Part shown: positions 41,383-54,830 of the stretch, one piece after another | Numbering within the stretch: the first letter of the stretch is position 1 | Layout: each line of letters opens with the position of its first letter | NCBI GenBank assembly: GCA_001792895.1 | Contig: MARA01000011.1 | Span: 124,001-188,000 of the forward strand | Reading direction: 5' to 3' | DNA length: 64,000 nucleotides | Source: Lentinus brumalis | Lineage: Eukaryota > Basidiomycota > Agaricomycetes > Polyporales > Polyporaceae | The notes under the pieces: model-generated | What the model was told of the DNA's origin: nothing | Seen by the model: only the letters and a program-made list of their open reading frames with translations | The model's database searches: none | Position numbers and translations under genes: made by a program

Positions 41383-44300
41383 CGAAACCGCCCCGGACGC
41401 ACTCTCCTTATATCCCAAACAGACGGATCTGCAAATTGAGGCACGACGTGCGGAGGTGCGGACCCGCGGAGGCGTAGCACCGAGCACCGAGCTTCGCTCG
41501 GGTTGCCTTCCGCGATCCGAGGAAAGCCACACCTGTCGACCGCCGTCGGGACCGGGCCTGTGTGTCCTGCTAAAACGTGCGAATATGAGGCACACCTGGG
41601 ACACGGCATCGACATGCCAGCATCTGATTGACATGAACCTCGGGGAAGCCTTACTGGGCAGATCCTCCGTGAAGTCGTCAACATGTTCGGGCCATTACCC
41701 GGAAGAGACGCAGGACGTAAGCGCTGTGGTTTGGCTATGCCCTTCGCGCGCATCCGACCCTGCTGCGCCCGCCCCCCGAGAATCAGCAAAGATAGCACAT
41801 AATATTCCGGGAGATGCGTCGTACATACCCAGAACAAATGCCGCGCCCTCTTTCTCGCCATCGCGCTTCGTCACAAGCGAGCCTCTTCCCTGTCACCGTA
41901 ACCTGCTCCGCAATCGCCACTCGCACTGAACGCACGCCTTCTCGACCGCCTGTGTGAGCGCGGAGTTCGATGAAAGCCGTTGTAGCGTTATCGCGGCAAC
42001 GAGAAGCCACCGGTGGGTCTACTAGGCCGCGTCGAAGTGCATGATGGGAGGCAGACCGCAGTTATTCCTGGACCCTGTGCCTGCCACTGCCTGGAGTGCA
42101 CCCAGGCTGCCTATCGTGAGACTAGCTATTGTACGCTCCACTGTCGAGCTGCAATCAGCTCCCAGAAGCCCGTCGGCCGAAGGATAAGAGCACTCACCAT
42201 CTAATGGACGTCCTGCGTGACAGGGAGGCGGTGAGAGAGAAGCTGGCAATTTTTGCCCGTACGCGCGTGAAGAGATCTGAAGAAGTATTTGTCGTCTTGG
42301 GGCGGATCCTGCTTCGAAGCGTACGTAAGGAGATTCGGGGCGGCTGGCATCATAGCCAACGCTCAACGCTTTCAACGCGCGCTGGCGTGCCGCACGAAGC
42401 AAATCAGGGCGCGCAGGCGGCCACAGCGGAAGAGAACGAGGTCGTTGTGCACCGCCGGCAGTGATCCCGCGTCACTGCAGCCCGAGAGAAAATGGAAGGT
42501 CGAAAGAAGCAGCGTGAGAGGGCCACACTTGAGCCCGAACAGCGCAGGGACGCCATGACGGGCGAGCCGTCGGACAGCGTGCCGCCTGCATCGGATTCGG
42601 AGCGCTATGCGTCGTCCGTCGTCCTCCATAATCATTCTTGCGGCGTCCGCTCCCTGGATGGATGATGAACGTGAATGCGATCGGTGGCTGCAACGAGCGC
42701 GAGCCTGAACAGAACGTCACAGCACCATGGAGACCCCCAGTGATGCGTGCCTATCCATCGTGCGTGCTGGTGTACTCCTGGACGCCGGCAATCCTTGGGG
42801 TATGGGGCAGCCTCGACAAATACTGTGGGCCTGGCGGAGATGCGGTGAGAACGCAGCATCGCGCGAGCAGAAGCCGACAGACCACTCGCAGCCAGGGCAC
42901 CGCGTCCTCCACCACGCCGCAGAAGCCAGTGGTCTGATCGCACGTCTAGTGCGAGTGCGAACGTCTGGCCGTTACGTACTGCACGATCGGCCGGCGTGGG
43001 TGTGTCCTGTCGGTGTGTGCGGACGGAGTTGATAATCGGACGCCACGACGGAAGGGGGAGGGGATGCCGTCAGGCGCTCCGCGTCGAGTCCTTCCGCTGG
43101 AAGACCGTTCAAGTCTGCGACACACAAGTCCGAGCGTGGTTCTCGAGCAGGGTGTCATGGAAGACGTAAGGCAGGTGTGCGATGTGCGTTGTTCACTGCC
43201 AGCGCGTGAGAGTGGACAGCAAGTGCCAAGAGTCGGACATGACTGACCTCGACGTGAGACCACAACGTTGAACGCCTGAACGCCTGACTGTGAACGCTTG
43301 AACGCACGCACGACCTCCCTCGGTCGGATGCAGATACAGCGTCCGCTTGAAGCTCGATAGACGACCTGACCAGCCTGAGACCGAGACTTCCGAGTTTCAA
43401 GGACTGCAGCCAGGGACCGAGGCTGGAACAGTCTCAGTCTACAGATAGAACGCCAAAGCGTCAGCCACGCAGAACGACGACGCACATTCTGATGCAACCG
43501 TAACGCACCCGTTCCTGTTTCTATCTCAGAGTCGAGGACCCTATAGATCGGCCTGCGAACGCAATGAGTCTGACGACCCGACAACCTCATCGCCGCACAT
43601 TGCACGTTGCACAATGTGACCGCCTCGCGAGTCGCGAAAGCCACAAATCCGCCATATAAGGCATCGGAGCGCCCGCGCGCGCAGACGGGTCGGTCAGCGG
43701 ACGACGCCAGGTGATCCCTCCACGCGCCGCACGCGTTCCATTTCGGCGAGGCGTGTTCTCAGAGGCGGAGAGGGCGTGAGGCAGCCGGTGTTGACAACAT
43801 TGTGAGTCTGAGCGTGGTTGCGGAGTGAACGTGGTAACCTTGAAACTGTGCACTGGCACTGGCACTGGCGCTGTGGGGTCCTGTCGTGTGCCAGTGCCGC
43901 CGGCTCAGGGTTCATAGAGTCTAGCTCGAGAGATCGGACGAGAAGCAGAGATGGCGTGCTGAGGCCTAGGACCTGAGGCCTGAGGGTTGGCTCCCGCAGT
44001 ACGCGCAAATGAAAGTCGGGGTGCCTGGGTGAGTGTGAAATGGATTGGGCGTGGCCAGCCGCTGCTAACCCCCCGCGTAGTATGAACGTGGGTTCCCCAG
44101 ATCGCGTCGCGTGCGCGATCTTCTCGTCTGAACGTGCTGCGATGTGTGAAGGACGAGGAGCGGGGTGAGAAGCCGCGCCTGAGGCCTTGCTGGTGGGCGC
44201 GTCCTGCGACGACGCGGGTAGGCTGGAACTCGAAAAGAGGGCTCGGTCAGCGTCCGGTGCGTGGTCTAGGTATGTAATCGTTACGAGCCGAACGCTCACC

Positions 44301-44909
44301 TGCGCTGGTCATCCAAGCCTGGAGTCTGTTCGGGAGTTTACAGACGTGCTGAATACTCAGTCGCGAATCGCTCGTAGCGTATAGGCCGTGGCGAAGACGG
44401 TCAGCACACCCAAGCTCGTATGTCAGTACGTATGTCATCAGCGAGACGGTTCGTGAAACTGGAAGACCTTCGGGTTCGGCACTGTCGTCATACGCACCGT
44501 CTAGAGTGCATAAACGCCCCCCCACTCCACCCTTCCTCTCCGCCGGGGTGATCTCGAGACAGCGAGCGATAGTACTGTAGCCGCTAGCGTGGTTGCAAGA
44601 CGGGCTTCACACCGTGCTAGCGCTCGTAGCCCCGACGACGCTCGAAGCCCGACGGACGCTTCTCAGTCCTCATCTGCATCTTCTCGAAGTGCGGCGTAGG
44701 GAGGCCCTGATGGCGCCGCACTGCAGTGACAGTCTGCAGGGATCTCAGTACTCAGTGCTCACACGTCCCATTCAGTCGCGAGTGTGGCCAGGACGCGTCG
44801 TACGTAAAACCTGCGCCGCCGGCGTTGTCGAACGTCGAAGGCACGGGATGACAGTGATATTGGGAATTTGGGAGAAAAGTCAAAAAAAAGAGTGGGAGTG
44901 GGTTCTTAT

Positions 44910-44977
44910 GTATGTATGTACGAGTATGTGGGGGCGGAGGACAGAACGGGCGGACGCACCTGTATGTACATACATAC
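44910..44977. repeat. 12-bp inverted repeat of GTATG-type units
   Basis: GTATGTATGTAC at 44910-44921 and GTACATACATAC at 44966-44977 are exact inverses separated by 44 bases. The same TATGTACATA-like words recur near 9765 and 51460, so this may be simple-sequence bias. Confidence 0.75.
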
Positions 44978-46907
44978 CTTCCTCGCGCATCCCGCGTCCA
45001 TGGTTGCATCGTGCAATGGCTGGCAGTGGCAAGTCCGAACCTCCGAACGGCGGCACGTCGACGGAGCGCGCAGACACGCATCCCCGGGGGGTTGTCGCCG
45101 TGCGAGTGTGCGTCTTCGCCAGGGCTGCTGGGAGAATTCTGAGCAGGAACGTGCTGGAAAACTGGTTGCTGACTATGTAGCCAAGCTCGGGAGTGGGTAG
45201 GGAATCGGGATTCGAAAGACCCTGCTGGCCAGCGTCCGTGGTGCTGGTATGTATTCCGGTACTCGCGTCTGTGGCCTTCCAAGCTCAAGGTCCCAGGGGC
45301 CCAGAGGCCCAGGGATGTCTTTGTCAAGCCGGATATAGCTGAACCCTGGAGCAAGAGTGCAGATTTGGAATACCAGTACTGTATTGTCGATGGGGCGCCT
45401 GTGAGCACAAAGAAGCACGCGCGAATGCAACTCACGAGAGCGACGTTGGACGTTCGAGAAGGCCACGATAAGCTGCGATAATCAGATTTCAGTCCGAGGG
45501 GGAGAGGGCCTCGGCGTGCTGCCATTCGCGTGTCAAACGATCGTTTGTGTTCGCTGTTGGGCGGATTGCCATTTGCCATTGTCGAGCGGATACGTCAAGG
45601 AGGCTCCTCGTTCTGGGTGATGCGAGCGCGGGTGAGAAGATGCGAGATGTCATGTATGGAGTGAGGGCCTGTCGCCGTCGGCCGGCAGGGATTCCAGGGA
45701 AGCAGGGCGAGGGAGCGACGAGAGACGGGCCTGTGCAAAGCAGCAAGAGAGCCTCTGATGGCGGGCGAGTCGAAGGAGGCTCGCGCAGGAGTAGGTTCTG
45801 GGGAGACTTCCCTCGAAGGTTCTTGCGTGAGGCGATTGGCGGGCGTGGTTGTTCGCAGACAGCGTGTACGGCAGGGATACGAGAACGGAGGACGGGCTGC
45901 GGTGGCGGGCGATAAGCGGCGAGGAAGCCGCGTTTGGACACACTGCGAGCGGCACACGCAGCGCAGGATGACTTGTACGGCGTGGCGGTGGCGGGATGGC
46001 GGGCCCGCCGCGTCGGGGGAACAGATGAGGCGCGTACGTAACCTCCGTGGGACGCGTCCGGGGCGGATATTCGAATATACCCTTCCAGGCGCTATCGCCC
46101 GAAACAGGCATACAGACGCCGGCGATCAACATCGGCATTCAGTCAATCTGGATCATTGGATGCAGACGCCCATATATGGTATACGCGCGATCGGAGACAC
46201 TAGACCAGATCGCATCTCAACGGTGTCACAGTCATTACGCTTGGAGGCCGCAGGACGCGCGCCCGGACAGCGAGCTGGAGACCTCTCTGACCTGGCTGTC
46301 AGCTCCTGTCAGGCGTTGAGGGAGGGACGCCGACGCGATGGCGTAGGGATGTCGCGGTCGGCCGCGAGGCAGGATGCAATTGGACGTTGTTGCGAGTCGC
46401 AGAGCCGGGGAAATGGAGTGGTGGGGCGGCCGGGGATGGTATTGATGGAGGCTGAGTACAGCAGCTGGGATGCGGGGATGCGGGACGGGGTGGAGGCGCA
46501 GAGCTGGGAACGGCCAAGAGGGGAAGCAGGACCTGGAGATCGCGTTGGCAGAGACGGAGTGGAATAGAATGCAGCGGTGGGAAGAGAAGGACGGGTGCGA
46601 ATGGGTGCGAATTGCGAGATTGCCGGCTATCTGAATGTCGGACCTGGGCCCAAGTGGAGTGGGACAGCGCGGCGGCGGGGGCGGAGACGGGCGTGGCCAC
46701 CGTGCAGGCACTCGAGCTGGCCGAGGTCGCAGACGACGCAGAGGACGTTCGCAGCGGAGGGAGGACGATGAGGAGATGACATCACGGCCTGTTTCGGACG
46801 GTCCACCTGGGCCTGAAATTGTGCGAAAGTGGGAGACGCCGGGGGCCCCTCTTCTTACGGAGGTCGATATAGCGTCTGGGTGCGCCCCTCTCTTCTCCCC
46901 AGGCCGC

Positions 46908-46957
46908 GTGGTTGATATAACCCGCCTGTGCTTGTCTCCTCCTCCTCAGCGATAGCC
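46908..46957 (+). promoter_or_regulatory. Core promoter region of the PP1 regulator gene
   Basis: A GATATAA sequence near 46914-46920 is followed by a C/T-rich run (cttgtctcctcctcctcag) directly before the ATG at 46958. This is a typical fungal pyrimidine-rich start region. The assignment is tentative. Confidence 0.35.
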
Positions 46958-49900
46958 ATGCCCTACGCCGGTCCCTCCGACTCTGTCTCCACCGCGACTG
47001 CGACCCGTCCCTCTGGCCACCGCCGCACCCGCTCCTCCTCCAACTTCTCCGACGAGCGTGGCCCCGGGGCCTTCGCCCCCCTCGGCCAGCTCCCCCGTCT
47101 CAACAAGAAGGCTGTCTTCCACATCAACGACAACGACGATGACGACTCCGAACGCCCCTCCTACCCCGCCTACTCGCCCTATGCCCCCATCAACTCCCTC
47201 CGCCTCTCCATGAATGCCGGTCGCTTCTCCCCCTCCGTCGAGCCTCCCCCGCGCATCGACATCCCGCCCCACGAGCCTCCCTCCGCCGTCCCCTTCCCCA
47301 CCTCCTCTCCCTCGTCCCCGCCACCGGGCCTTTCTCCATTCATTCCCTCCCTCTCCTCTTCCAGGAACTCCTCCAAGTGCTCGTCCCCGTCCCTTCCACG
47401 CACCCCCTCCACGCCCATCATCCTCTCGAACGGGAAGCCCTTGAAGTCGTCCTTGAAGGGTTCCTCTTCGACGCCCAACATCTCCGACCTTCCCATCAGG
47501 CACATCCGTGCTCAGTCCGCCCCGTCGACGCCCAACGCGAACAAGAACGTGCACTTCGCCGAGAAGGACTCGGGCTTGGAAACCATTCGCGTCTTCAACC
47601 GCACCGGCAAGCCTGCTTCCCTGTCGAAGCCTTCCGGTGAGGAGACCGAGACCGAGACCGAAGCTGAGAGCTCCTTCCCCTTCCCCATCCTCTCCAGTTC
47701 AAGCGCGTCCTCCGCTGCATCTGCGACGATTGTCCATGAACTCGACACCAGTCCCGAGCGCACGAACCAGGTCCCAAAGCCCAACCCGTCTCCGTACGCG
47801 AACGTCTTCCTCGAAACGCTCTCGCTCCCCAGAACGCGCCCGCCCACTCTGCGCGGCACGGTCTTGGTGCGCAACATGTCGTTCGAAAAGACGGTAGCGG
47901 TCCGTTTCACCCTCGACGACTGGCAAACGACGAGCGAAGTGATGGGAAAGCACGTAGTCAGCCTGCCCGGCCTCCCGCCTCCGTTCCCCCGCGCCCGCAC
48001 CATGGGCGACCTCGCAGGGAACATCGCGACCGGACAGCCGACAGAAGACGAGCAGAAGGAAGCGGGACCCGCATGGGATAGGTTTAGGTACGTACAGATC
48101 GTCGGTCTCCCATAAAGGACATCCGGCTCAGATCCCCGCACAGCTTCACGATCCGCCTGGAGGACTACGAGACGAAGCTCGCAGATCGCACCCTCTATCT
48201 CGTGGTGCGGTATAACCCCGGCTCGGGCGGTGAGTACTGGGACAACAACGACGGCGCGAACTACCGGGTGGGATTCAAGCGCGTCGCCGCTTCGCCATTG
48301 CCATCCCCGGCGATCAGCGGCGCTCACTCACAGCAGCGGACGTTCAGCGCACCGATGACCTTGAAGACGACCCCCACTACCGGCGCGATACCCGCTCCCT
48401 ACGCTCCGCCGACCAGGCAACTCGCGCCGGCGCCGCCACAGCTCACCAGGAGCTTATCGTCGCCATTCCCGCCGCTGAACCCCACCTTCGCCGAGCGCGA
48501 GCAGGACCAGCGGGAGCTCGTGACGAAGAGGAGCCTTGTCTCCCCTACGGCCGCGTACCTGTCGAAGAAGCTCAGCCTCAGCAACTACGTCGCGCCGACC
48601 GCGTCTTCCTCGATGGTCACCCCGCCGGCATCGCCCCCTGACACCGTCCGCATACGCAGCTCCAGCCTTCCCACCGAAGCCGGCCTCAATGCGGACGAAT
48701 CAAAGGAGCAGTCCCACAATGAGAAGTCTGACAAGGACGTCGCCTCGTCGAGACCGGCACTGATCTCGCGCATCACCATGGTGCAGGGCCACCCAGCGAC
48801 CACGCTCGACCCTCCGACCGACGTGTCATCGTCGTGGAATCGTCCCCCGTCGCCTTCTGCGGGTTCTCCGCCCGCGTTATCGCCGCTGTCGATCCCTGGC
48901 CCGTCGATGAGTGCGCTCACCAGCCAGGCGCGGTCGTTCGGCTCCATGTCGTATGGCTTTGGGTTTGACGGCGGCAGCACGCTCGGATACTCACGCCCGC
49001 AGCTGCTGAGCCCGCCACGATCCAAGGAGAGCAGCCCTGCGTCGAGCGGCAAGTCCAGCCCGCGACGCGAAGGCAGCCCCGAGCGGGTCGGCAAGTCGGC
49101 ACTTGGACTCGAAGTCTTCTCAGCCAGTGGAAGTGTACGTGTTGAGCCTGTTAGCGACTCTTCTTCTTCATCTTCATCTTCTTCGGACTCGGATTCTGAC
49201 GATGATGGCGCGGACTTGCCCGTTGCGGACCCACAGGCCTCTCGCTCCCCCTCTCCTCCGTCATACTCGTCGTCGTCTTCGCCCTTCTCGCCGTCGTCAA
49301 GTTCGGGATCGAGTTCGAGTTCGGGATCGGCTTCGGCGCTGGGCTCGGTGTCGGTTGCGTCGCTGACGAACGCGGTGCGCGAGCTCGGGCTGAACATTCC
49401 GCCGCACGCGGCTGCGAACGCGAACGCGCGCGTGGACACGAGCGACCCGAGCTACGCGGCGCTGCTGAAGCAGTGGTGCTTCGTGCAGAGCTCGCCGGAT
49501 CCTGTCGGGGCGAGCGCGGCTGCGTCGACGCCGCCGACGCCGACGCCTGCTACGGCAGGGCCGGGGGTCGTGCGGAGTGGTGTGGGGAGCGGGGAGACGA
49601 CCCCGACGCAGCAGACGCAGGCGGGGAAGGTGGGCTTTGGGCAGCATGCGGGGTATGGGTTCCCGGGGTTTAGCTTTGGGCTGCCGGATGCTGGGATGGT
49701 TGGAGGTGAGTCGTTGGTTTGTTGTTTTCATCTGTGTCGTCGTCGTCGTCGTGTTGGCCCGGCGCGTTGTCGTCGTCGGTGTCGCCAGTGCATGCGGATG
49801 AGTGGAGAGCGGGAGGAAGGGACCTGCACACTCCGCATGCGGGGCGATATAACAAGAGAACGGCGGTCGGATTCCGACCCGAGTTACCTGCTGCCGCCTT

Positions 49901-49991
49901 CGTTTACGTCTAAGACGTCGTTTGATCTCTGATCGTGTGTGGCGGACGCTCGTCGCTGACCGTCGTTGTTTTTGCAGCGCACACACGGTGA
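46958..49991 (+). CDS. PP1 regulatory subunit with CBM21 domain (Gac1/PIG-like)
   Basis: The N-terminal region is Ser/Pro-rich. A PP1-docking RVxF-type motif, KNVHF, lies near residues 196-200 in NANKNVHFAEKDSGLETIRV. The CBM21 carbohydrate-binding domain begins near residue 282: ANVFLETLSLP, TLRGTVLVRNMSFEKTVAVR and FTLDDWQTTSEV. An intron near 48089-48150 follows, then SFTIRLEDYETKLADRTLYL and VVRYNPGSGGEYWDNNDGAN. The rest is a long Ser-rich tail with poly-Ser/Asp and a short conserved C-terminal block (SYAALLKQWCFVQSSP). Known role: such subunits target protein phosphatase 1 to glycogen and glycogen synthase. The last intron is placed at 49706-49977, giving the end MVGAHTR; without it the frame runs to 49932 with a different tail. 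The ATG at 46958 is the first in frame. Confidence 0.88.
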
Positions 49992-52900
49992 ATCGGACGC
50001 GGTGAGCCGGGCCACAGGACCTGTGTGCCTCCCGGCAGCGTCGTCGCGTTGACAAGCGCGGGACGGCGTGTGCGCCATCGCGGGTGCCGCGCTGTACTCG
50101 CTGTCAGCTGACGATGCTCGCTGGCACCCGACGACGAAGATCAAGATGTTCGGTCGTCGCTTTGGTGACGGACGTTGTCCTCGACATCAACTCTTCCTTC
50201 CTTCGCTCTCCTTGATCTCAAACTATCTATGCAGGCTGCTGGGCGGCGGAGACGACTACGACCACTTTGCTTTGCGGAGCAGCTGCGGCGTTAGGCCAAG
50301 CGCGGTCGTGAGTCGTCGAATCGCCGTGGAATCCCTCCCTGGCGGCCCCTCGTCTATTGCTCCTCTATCTCTATCCTCTGTCTATCCATATCTGCCTCCT
50401 CGCTGTTGTACGCCCAGTACACATACACCCCCACTGTCCTCTGTCATCCTCCCCGCGGGCCACCGCTCCACTCGAAAATGACGGCTAGCGTGCTTCGCTG
50501 CGCTTCCTCGCGAGCAGTCCCCACGCATCTCGTTCCCCCCTCGTCCTCCTCATCACTCCTCGATCCCGAGCGCTGGCATGCATACACGGACCATGTGCGG
50601 CGTTTCGTTTTGGTTCGATTTGTTAGAGTCCCTCCGCCGTTGCCATCCATCGCCGTTTTACCCGTTTTCCCTTTGCCGAATTGCTCGCATCTACCCATCT
50701 CCCGCATAGCAGCACCCCCTGTCTCTGTCTCCATCCCCTCTTCACATACATGTCTTCCATTCCCGACGTCCTCATCTCATCTCATTCCATCCACGCATCT
50801 GAAAAGGCCTCTGGTGCCTGGTTCTCACTCCCATCGCCACCTTCCTACTCCGACCCCGCTCCCATCCCCATCCCCATCCTCATCTATCTACCTGCCACAT
50901 CTGTTGCGATCGTGTACGTGTACGATACGTCGTCGTTGTTGTTGTAGTCCCCCAGCAGCAGGACGTGGACGTGTCTGCTGCTCCTCCGCTCCCTGCATCC
51001 CCGTTCTTGCCTTACCTACATATGCATGTTTCTCGCGTCCCCCCGTCTTGGTTAAAATTCGCTTGGCTATCCGATATGTCTCGGTGTCACCGTCTTGACT
51101 GCCCCGGGTTTGTGGCTTGCTCATTTACTGTTTACCGCTACGCATCATCACGTTCCTGCACGCAACGTCCAGCCTCCGATCTCCAATCTCCTGTACGCTT
51201 AGCGACACCACCCATCTACACACATATACCGTTGTCCCGCTATCCATTATCCCTTATCCGTTATCCACTTCACCTCAGCCTCAGCCTGGCGGGACGACGC
51301 TGCGCCTTGGACCTTGACCTTGGCAGTTGGCACCCGCCACCGTGGCGTCCTCGAGGCTCCCGCCGCGTGGAGTCTCGCTGATGGCGCAGTGACGCGCCCC
51401 CCAACCAGCCCAATTTTTACTGTACCCCAAACCAAAATCTCGGAGTCGATCGTACATGCATATGTATGTACATACGATACGATGCGCCCCGTGTTTACCC
51501 CAGATCGTCGGGCTTGTCTGTTTTGGGCGGGATGTTTGTTCCTGATCTACAACCGTCAACGTTTACGACTCCGAGCCCCGCTCGAGGCTTCTTGCCTCAC
51601 CCCCATTCTATATATGTAGATCCTCCCCCCCATCTCGAATCCCCCACTCGTTCGCCGTATCTCCAGAGTCCAAGATTACCCGTTACGCGTATCGTTTCCG
51701 CACCCGTCCCTGTTCCCCGCACTAGAACTCTTACTTGCTTTGGTCCAGAAATACTGCGCGTGTGGTTTCCGAATGCTCTTTTGTTATATCATTATTGCTA
51801 TCCGATCCCCGGTCTTGCAGACATACAACATACATATGCATACACGAATTCATCACCACGAGGACAGTTGGCGGTGGCCGTGGTCTATCCCTTGCTCCGA
51901 GTTTTCGAATTCCTGCTCAGGTTTGAACACGTTTACGGTTTGGATCCTGTACGTAGAGTCAGACCAAGTTACCACCACACAGCCCACACGCCCGCGGGGT
52001 CTTGGAGCCTCGAAAAGATGTTCTGCATTCTATGTCGTTACCGTGTGTTGCGAGCAAGTTGGTGACGACCGCGATTGTCGGGTCTTGTACTCGGCCGAGG
52101 CTCGAGTGCGGTCTTCGTCCCCTTGCAAGTGGCTTTCGATTTCCGAGTCTTCCAAGCTTCATCCTCCATCTTAGTGCAAATCTGTTCTTGCGGGCGATCC
52201 ACTCCGAGTCTCAACGATAGTCGGACTCGCAGCACTCCTGGGCCTGTCGATGCGAGATTGTCCAGATGCAATCGAGTCTCGAGTCTCGCGGAAATAGATC
52301 GAATCTGACGGGCGTGATGGACCTATGGCTGCCGACGCGAACGCGAACCAGCTGTCAAACCACCTGAGGGTGTAGGCCCGACTCGACCTTCGAGTCGTCC
52401 CAGAGCGCGACTGCGGCAGTCATAGGTGACGTCGGGCGTACAGCGCGCAGGGCGGGAGAAGGGCTGCGTAATGGCGTTTGTGTTCACGGGGCGCGTCCCG
52501 TGGCGTCGCTGGCGGCACCTCGTGGGCGTGGGCGGTCTCAGGCGCGGATGCGGGCTTCTTGTTCTGACTTTCTTTGACGTGCAGGCCTTGGAGAAGACCG
52601 CGCAGAATCTATGGTTTGGACTAGAAGGAGGTTGAAGATTTGAGCAGAATGGAGGGCTGTTTGGGAGCATGGAAGGCGCACTGACTCTGGTGCTGAACGC
52701 TGAGCCTCAACTCCACACTTACGCTGCCCTATGTGATTGTAGCGGTGCGATGGCAAAGGTAAGTGATCCTTCTGGTGCCGAAGCCCCGTCTGAATATTGA
52801 AGCATGCAAAGGAACGTGAAGAGAAGGTCGTGTGTTTGTTACTGTGTAGACATACGAGCGAGCAGTCTCGCTGGTTCCAGCCTGCGGCTATCGCGGGAGA

Positions 52901-54830
52901 CCGAGTTCGTGGAAGTGTGGTGCACGAATGTCTACGAATCCCTGGAGAAGTTGGAGAAAGATAAGGCCGGACATACGAGCCGAGGAATCGCGAGGAATCG
53001 GCCCAAAGTACATATCGCGCGTGCGGCGTCGCATTCAACGATGTGCCCCAGTACTGTACACAGCGGAGGTCAGTGTGTTGAACAAACCCTGACATACGTT
53101 GCTTTCATCGTGATCAGAAAAACATAGACATCTGTAGGAACATTCTCGAGGGGGCTTGCAGTGCGCCAAGCCGCCGCTGCTATCCCGTATGTCGATCGCC
53201 CAGGCCTTCAGGACAATCACATTTATATTGCCTGCCAGCGGTCGACTCCGACGAGGTGAGTCTTCGACTACATAGTACAACTCCGCGCATTGCGACTTCC
53301 ATCACGCCATGGGCAGGCACAAGATGACTGTTGCATAATATGCATACAAACCATCCTATGCCCACCACAAGGCGCGACTCGAACAGACCCCGGCCAAGAG
53401 ACGGAAAAGCACCGAGTTGCCGAAGAAGGACACGGCGTCGAGTGTCCACGGCCGTCCCAGCGACTTAGGCAACCGTCCAAGTCGCCGAGGTGATAGACTC
53501 GCCTCTGCTATCGCGTATAGCGGCCGTTGGGAGAGCGGACGCTGTTGTCGTGAATTGCTGCTATTCGCGTCGAACAATACAGAAATGTACTGGTGCCTGC
53601 CAGCAGGGCCTGAGAGCAGCGTGCGTGCCGGACGCTCAGGAAGGCTCGAGGGGAGCCTCCATGCTGAACTGAGAAAGCCCAGAAGATGGGGCACGAGGCG
53701 GCTTATCTGAATGGCAGAAGAGGGCGGGAAACGTACCAGTGCACCACCCGCAGCACAAACGTGAGCTCGAACCCTCTAGTCGTTGTGGGGTAGAGTGAAG
53801 GTTCGAAGTCCGGGGTTTCATCGTGATTCGTGAACGCGCCGAATGCTCGGCCGCTGGGACGTGATGGACAGTAGGTTCCGAGGGAACGGCTGCGACGAGG
53901 TCCTGGCTTTTGGTTCGGTGAAGGGACTCGCAGCCTGAGTTGAATGCTCTTCAAGTGAACGGTGGCGTTGAAGTGGAGGTGGCATGAGCTCTGATGGTAA
54001 TCATCAGCAAAACCGCTCAAAGTATGCATACATAAGAAAACATCAAGTACCTCTGCAATGCGGGCGATGCGCCGGGGCCAAGGTATGCGGCAATGTTGCA
54101 GTGGTTAGGCATGGTTCTCATACTTGGCAGAGCACTGCGGCGGTGCACCGTAGACCTTACAGTACCGTGCGTCGTCAGGAATTAGCCCCACTCAATTCTA
54201 GCATAAGATATTTTTGAGGCTGTGCTGAGGGCCTCGAGCCGAGTTATGTGACTGACCTCCTGTTGCCGAGCTGCGAAAGCTCGTCCGTCCCCTACTGAGA
54301 TACGTCGTATATCGGCGTCGAGGATCTGCGAAGAATACTTGCCGAGGCGGATATCGAGGAGGAGGATGACGGCGGCAGGAGCGACGCCCGACGCGCAATT
54401 TGGCGCCGGCGCGCCCGCCCTCGCCGAAAGACAGTTCACAGTACAGCCTGCGTGCGTCTGAACCACAGTGGCAGGGCGGGATTGCCCCAAGATGCATCGC
54501 AATTTACGTTGGCATATTTGCTCGCGAAACCTTCCAGTATTTGGGTATATCAAGCAAGCGTAGCCGCTGCAGGCCAGTACAGTGTTCGCCACAGCTATCC
54601 GCCCTACATCCGCTCATCCAGAAGAGGCCTCCGAGAGCCATCCTGGAGTCAAGAATTGAGGCTAGACTCCATGGCGAGTCTAAAGAACTGGCGTCCGCGA
54701 ACACCCATGCCAGCAGACGCTTCGCGCGCCTTAGTAAAGGCACAACGCGACGCGCCATAGTTTTGCCCAAAGGGAGTACTGTGCTGTTGTCTCGTCATCT
54801 ATTGCGTACGTCGCGCAGTCCGAGGTGAGT
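49992..54830. other. 4.8-kb gap, pyrimidine-rich, no recognised gene
   Basis: From about 50200 to 51800 the plus strand is strongly C/T-rich and poor in purines, which opens long low-complexity frames (e.g. 50406-51098) with no domain content. The rest has short frames only. No transposon motif or RNA gene is recognised. It could include a long 3' untranslated or noncoding transcript of the PP1 regulator. Confidence 0.4.

Larger units (their letters stand above)
37770..46957. other. 9.2-kb stretch with no recognised gene
   Basis: Many medium-length frames exist on both strands, the longest 275 codons (44752-45579, minus). None shows a domain, a family motif, a convincing splice pattern or transposon hallmarks such as reverse transcriptase, integrase or transposase motifs. 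A few segments look weakly coding, e.g. plus-strand 42204-42470 (MDVLRDREAVREKLAIFART) and 42492-42662 (MEGRKKQRERATLEPEQRRD), but I cannot connect them into a gene. The final few hundred bases should include the promoter of the PP1 regulator. Confidence 0.45.

Noticed and set aside
44752..45579. 275-codon minus-strand open frame
   Set aside because: Composition is arbitrary, there is no domain or signal, and the frame crosses simple-sequence TATGTA repeats; likely chance in GC-rich DNA.
37770..46957. Possible transposon remnants
   Set aside because: I looked for reverse transcriptase, integrase, transposase and zinc-knuckle motifs and for long terminal repeats and saw none; sub-threshold remnants cannot be excluded by eye.
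50406..51098. 230-codon plus-strand frame
   Set aside because: Explained by the C/T-rich tract; Ser/Pro/Leu-rich low-complexity translation without a domain.
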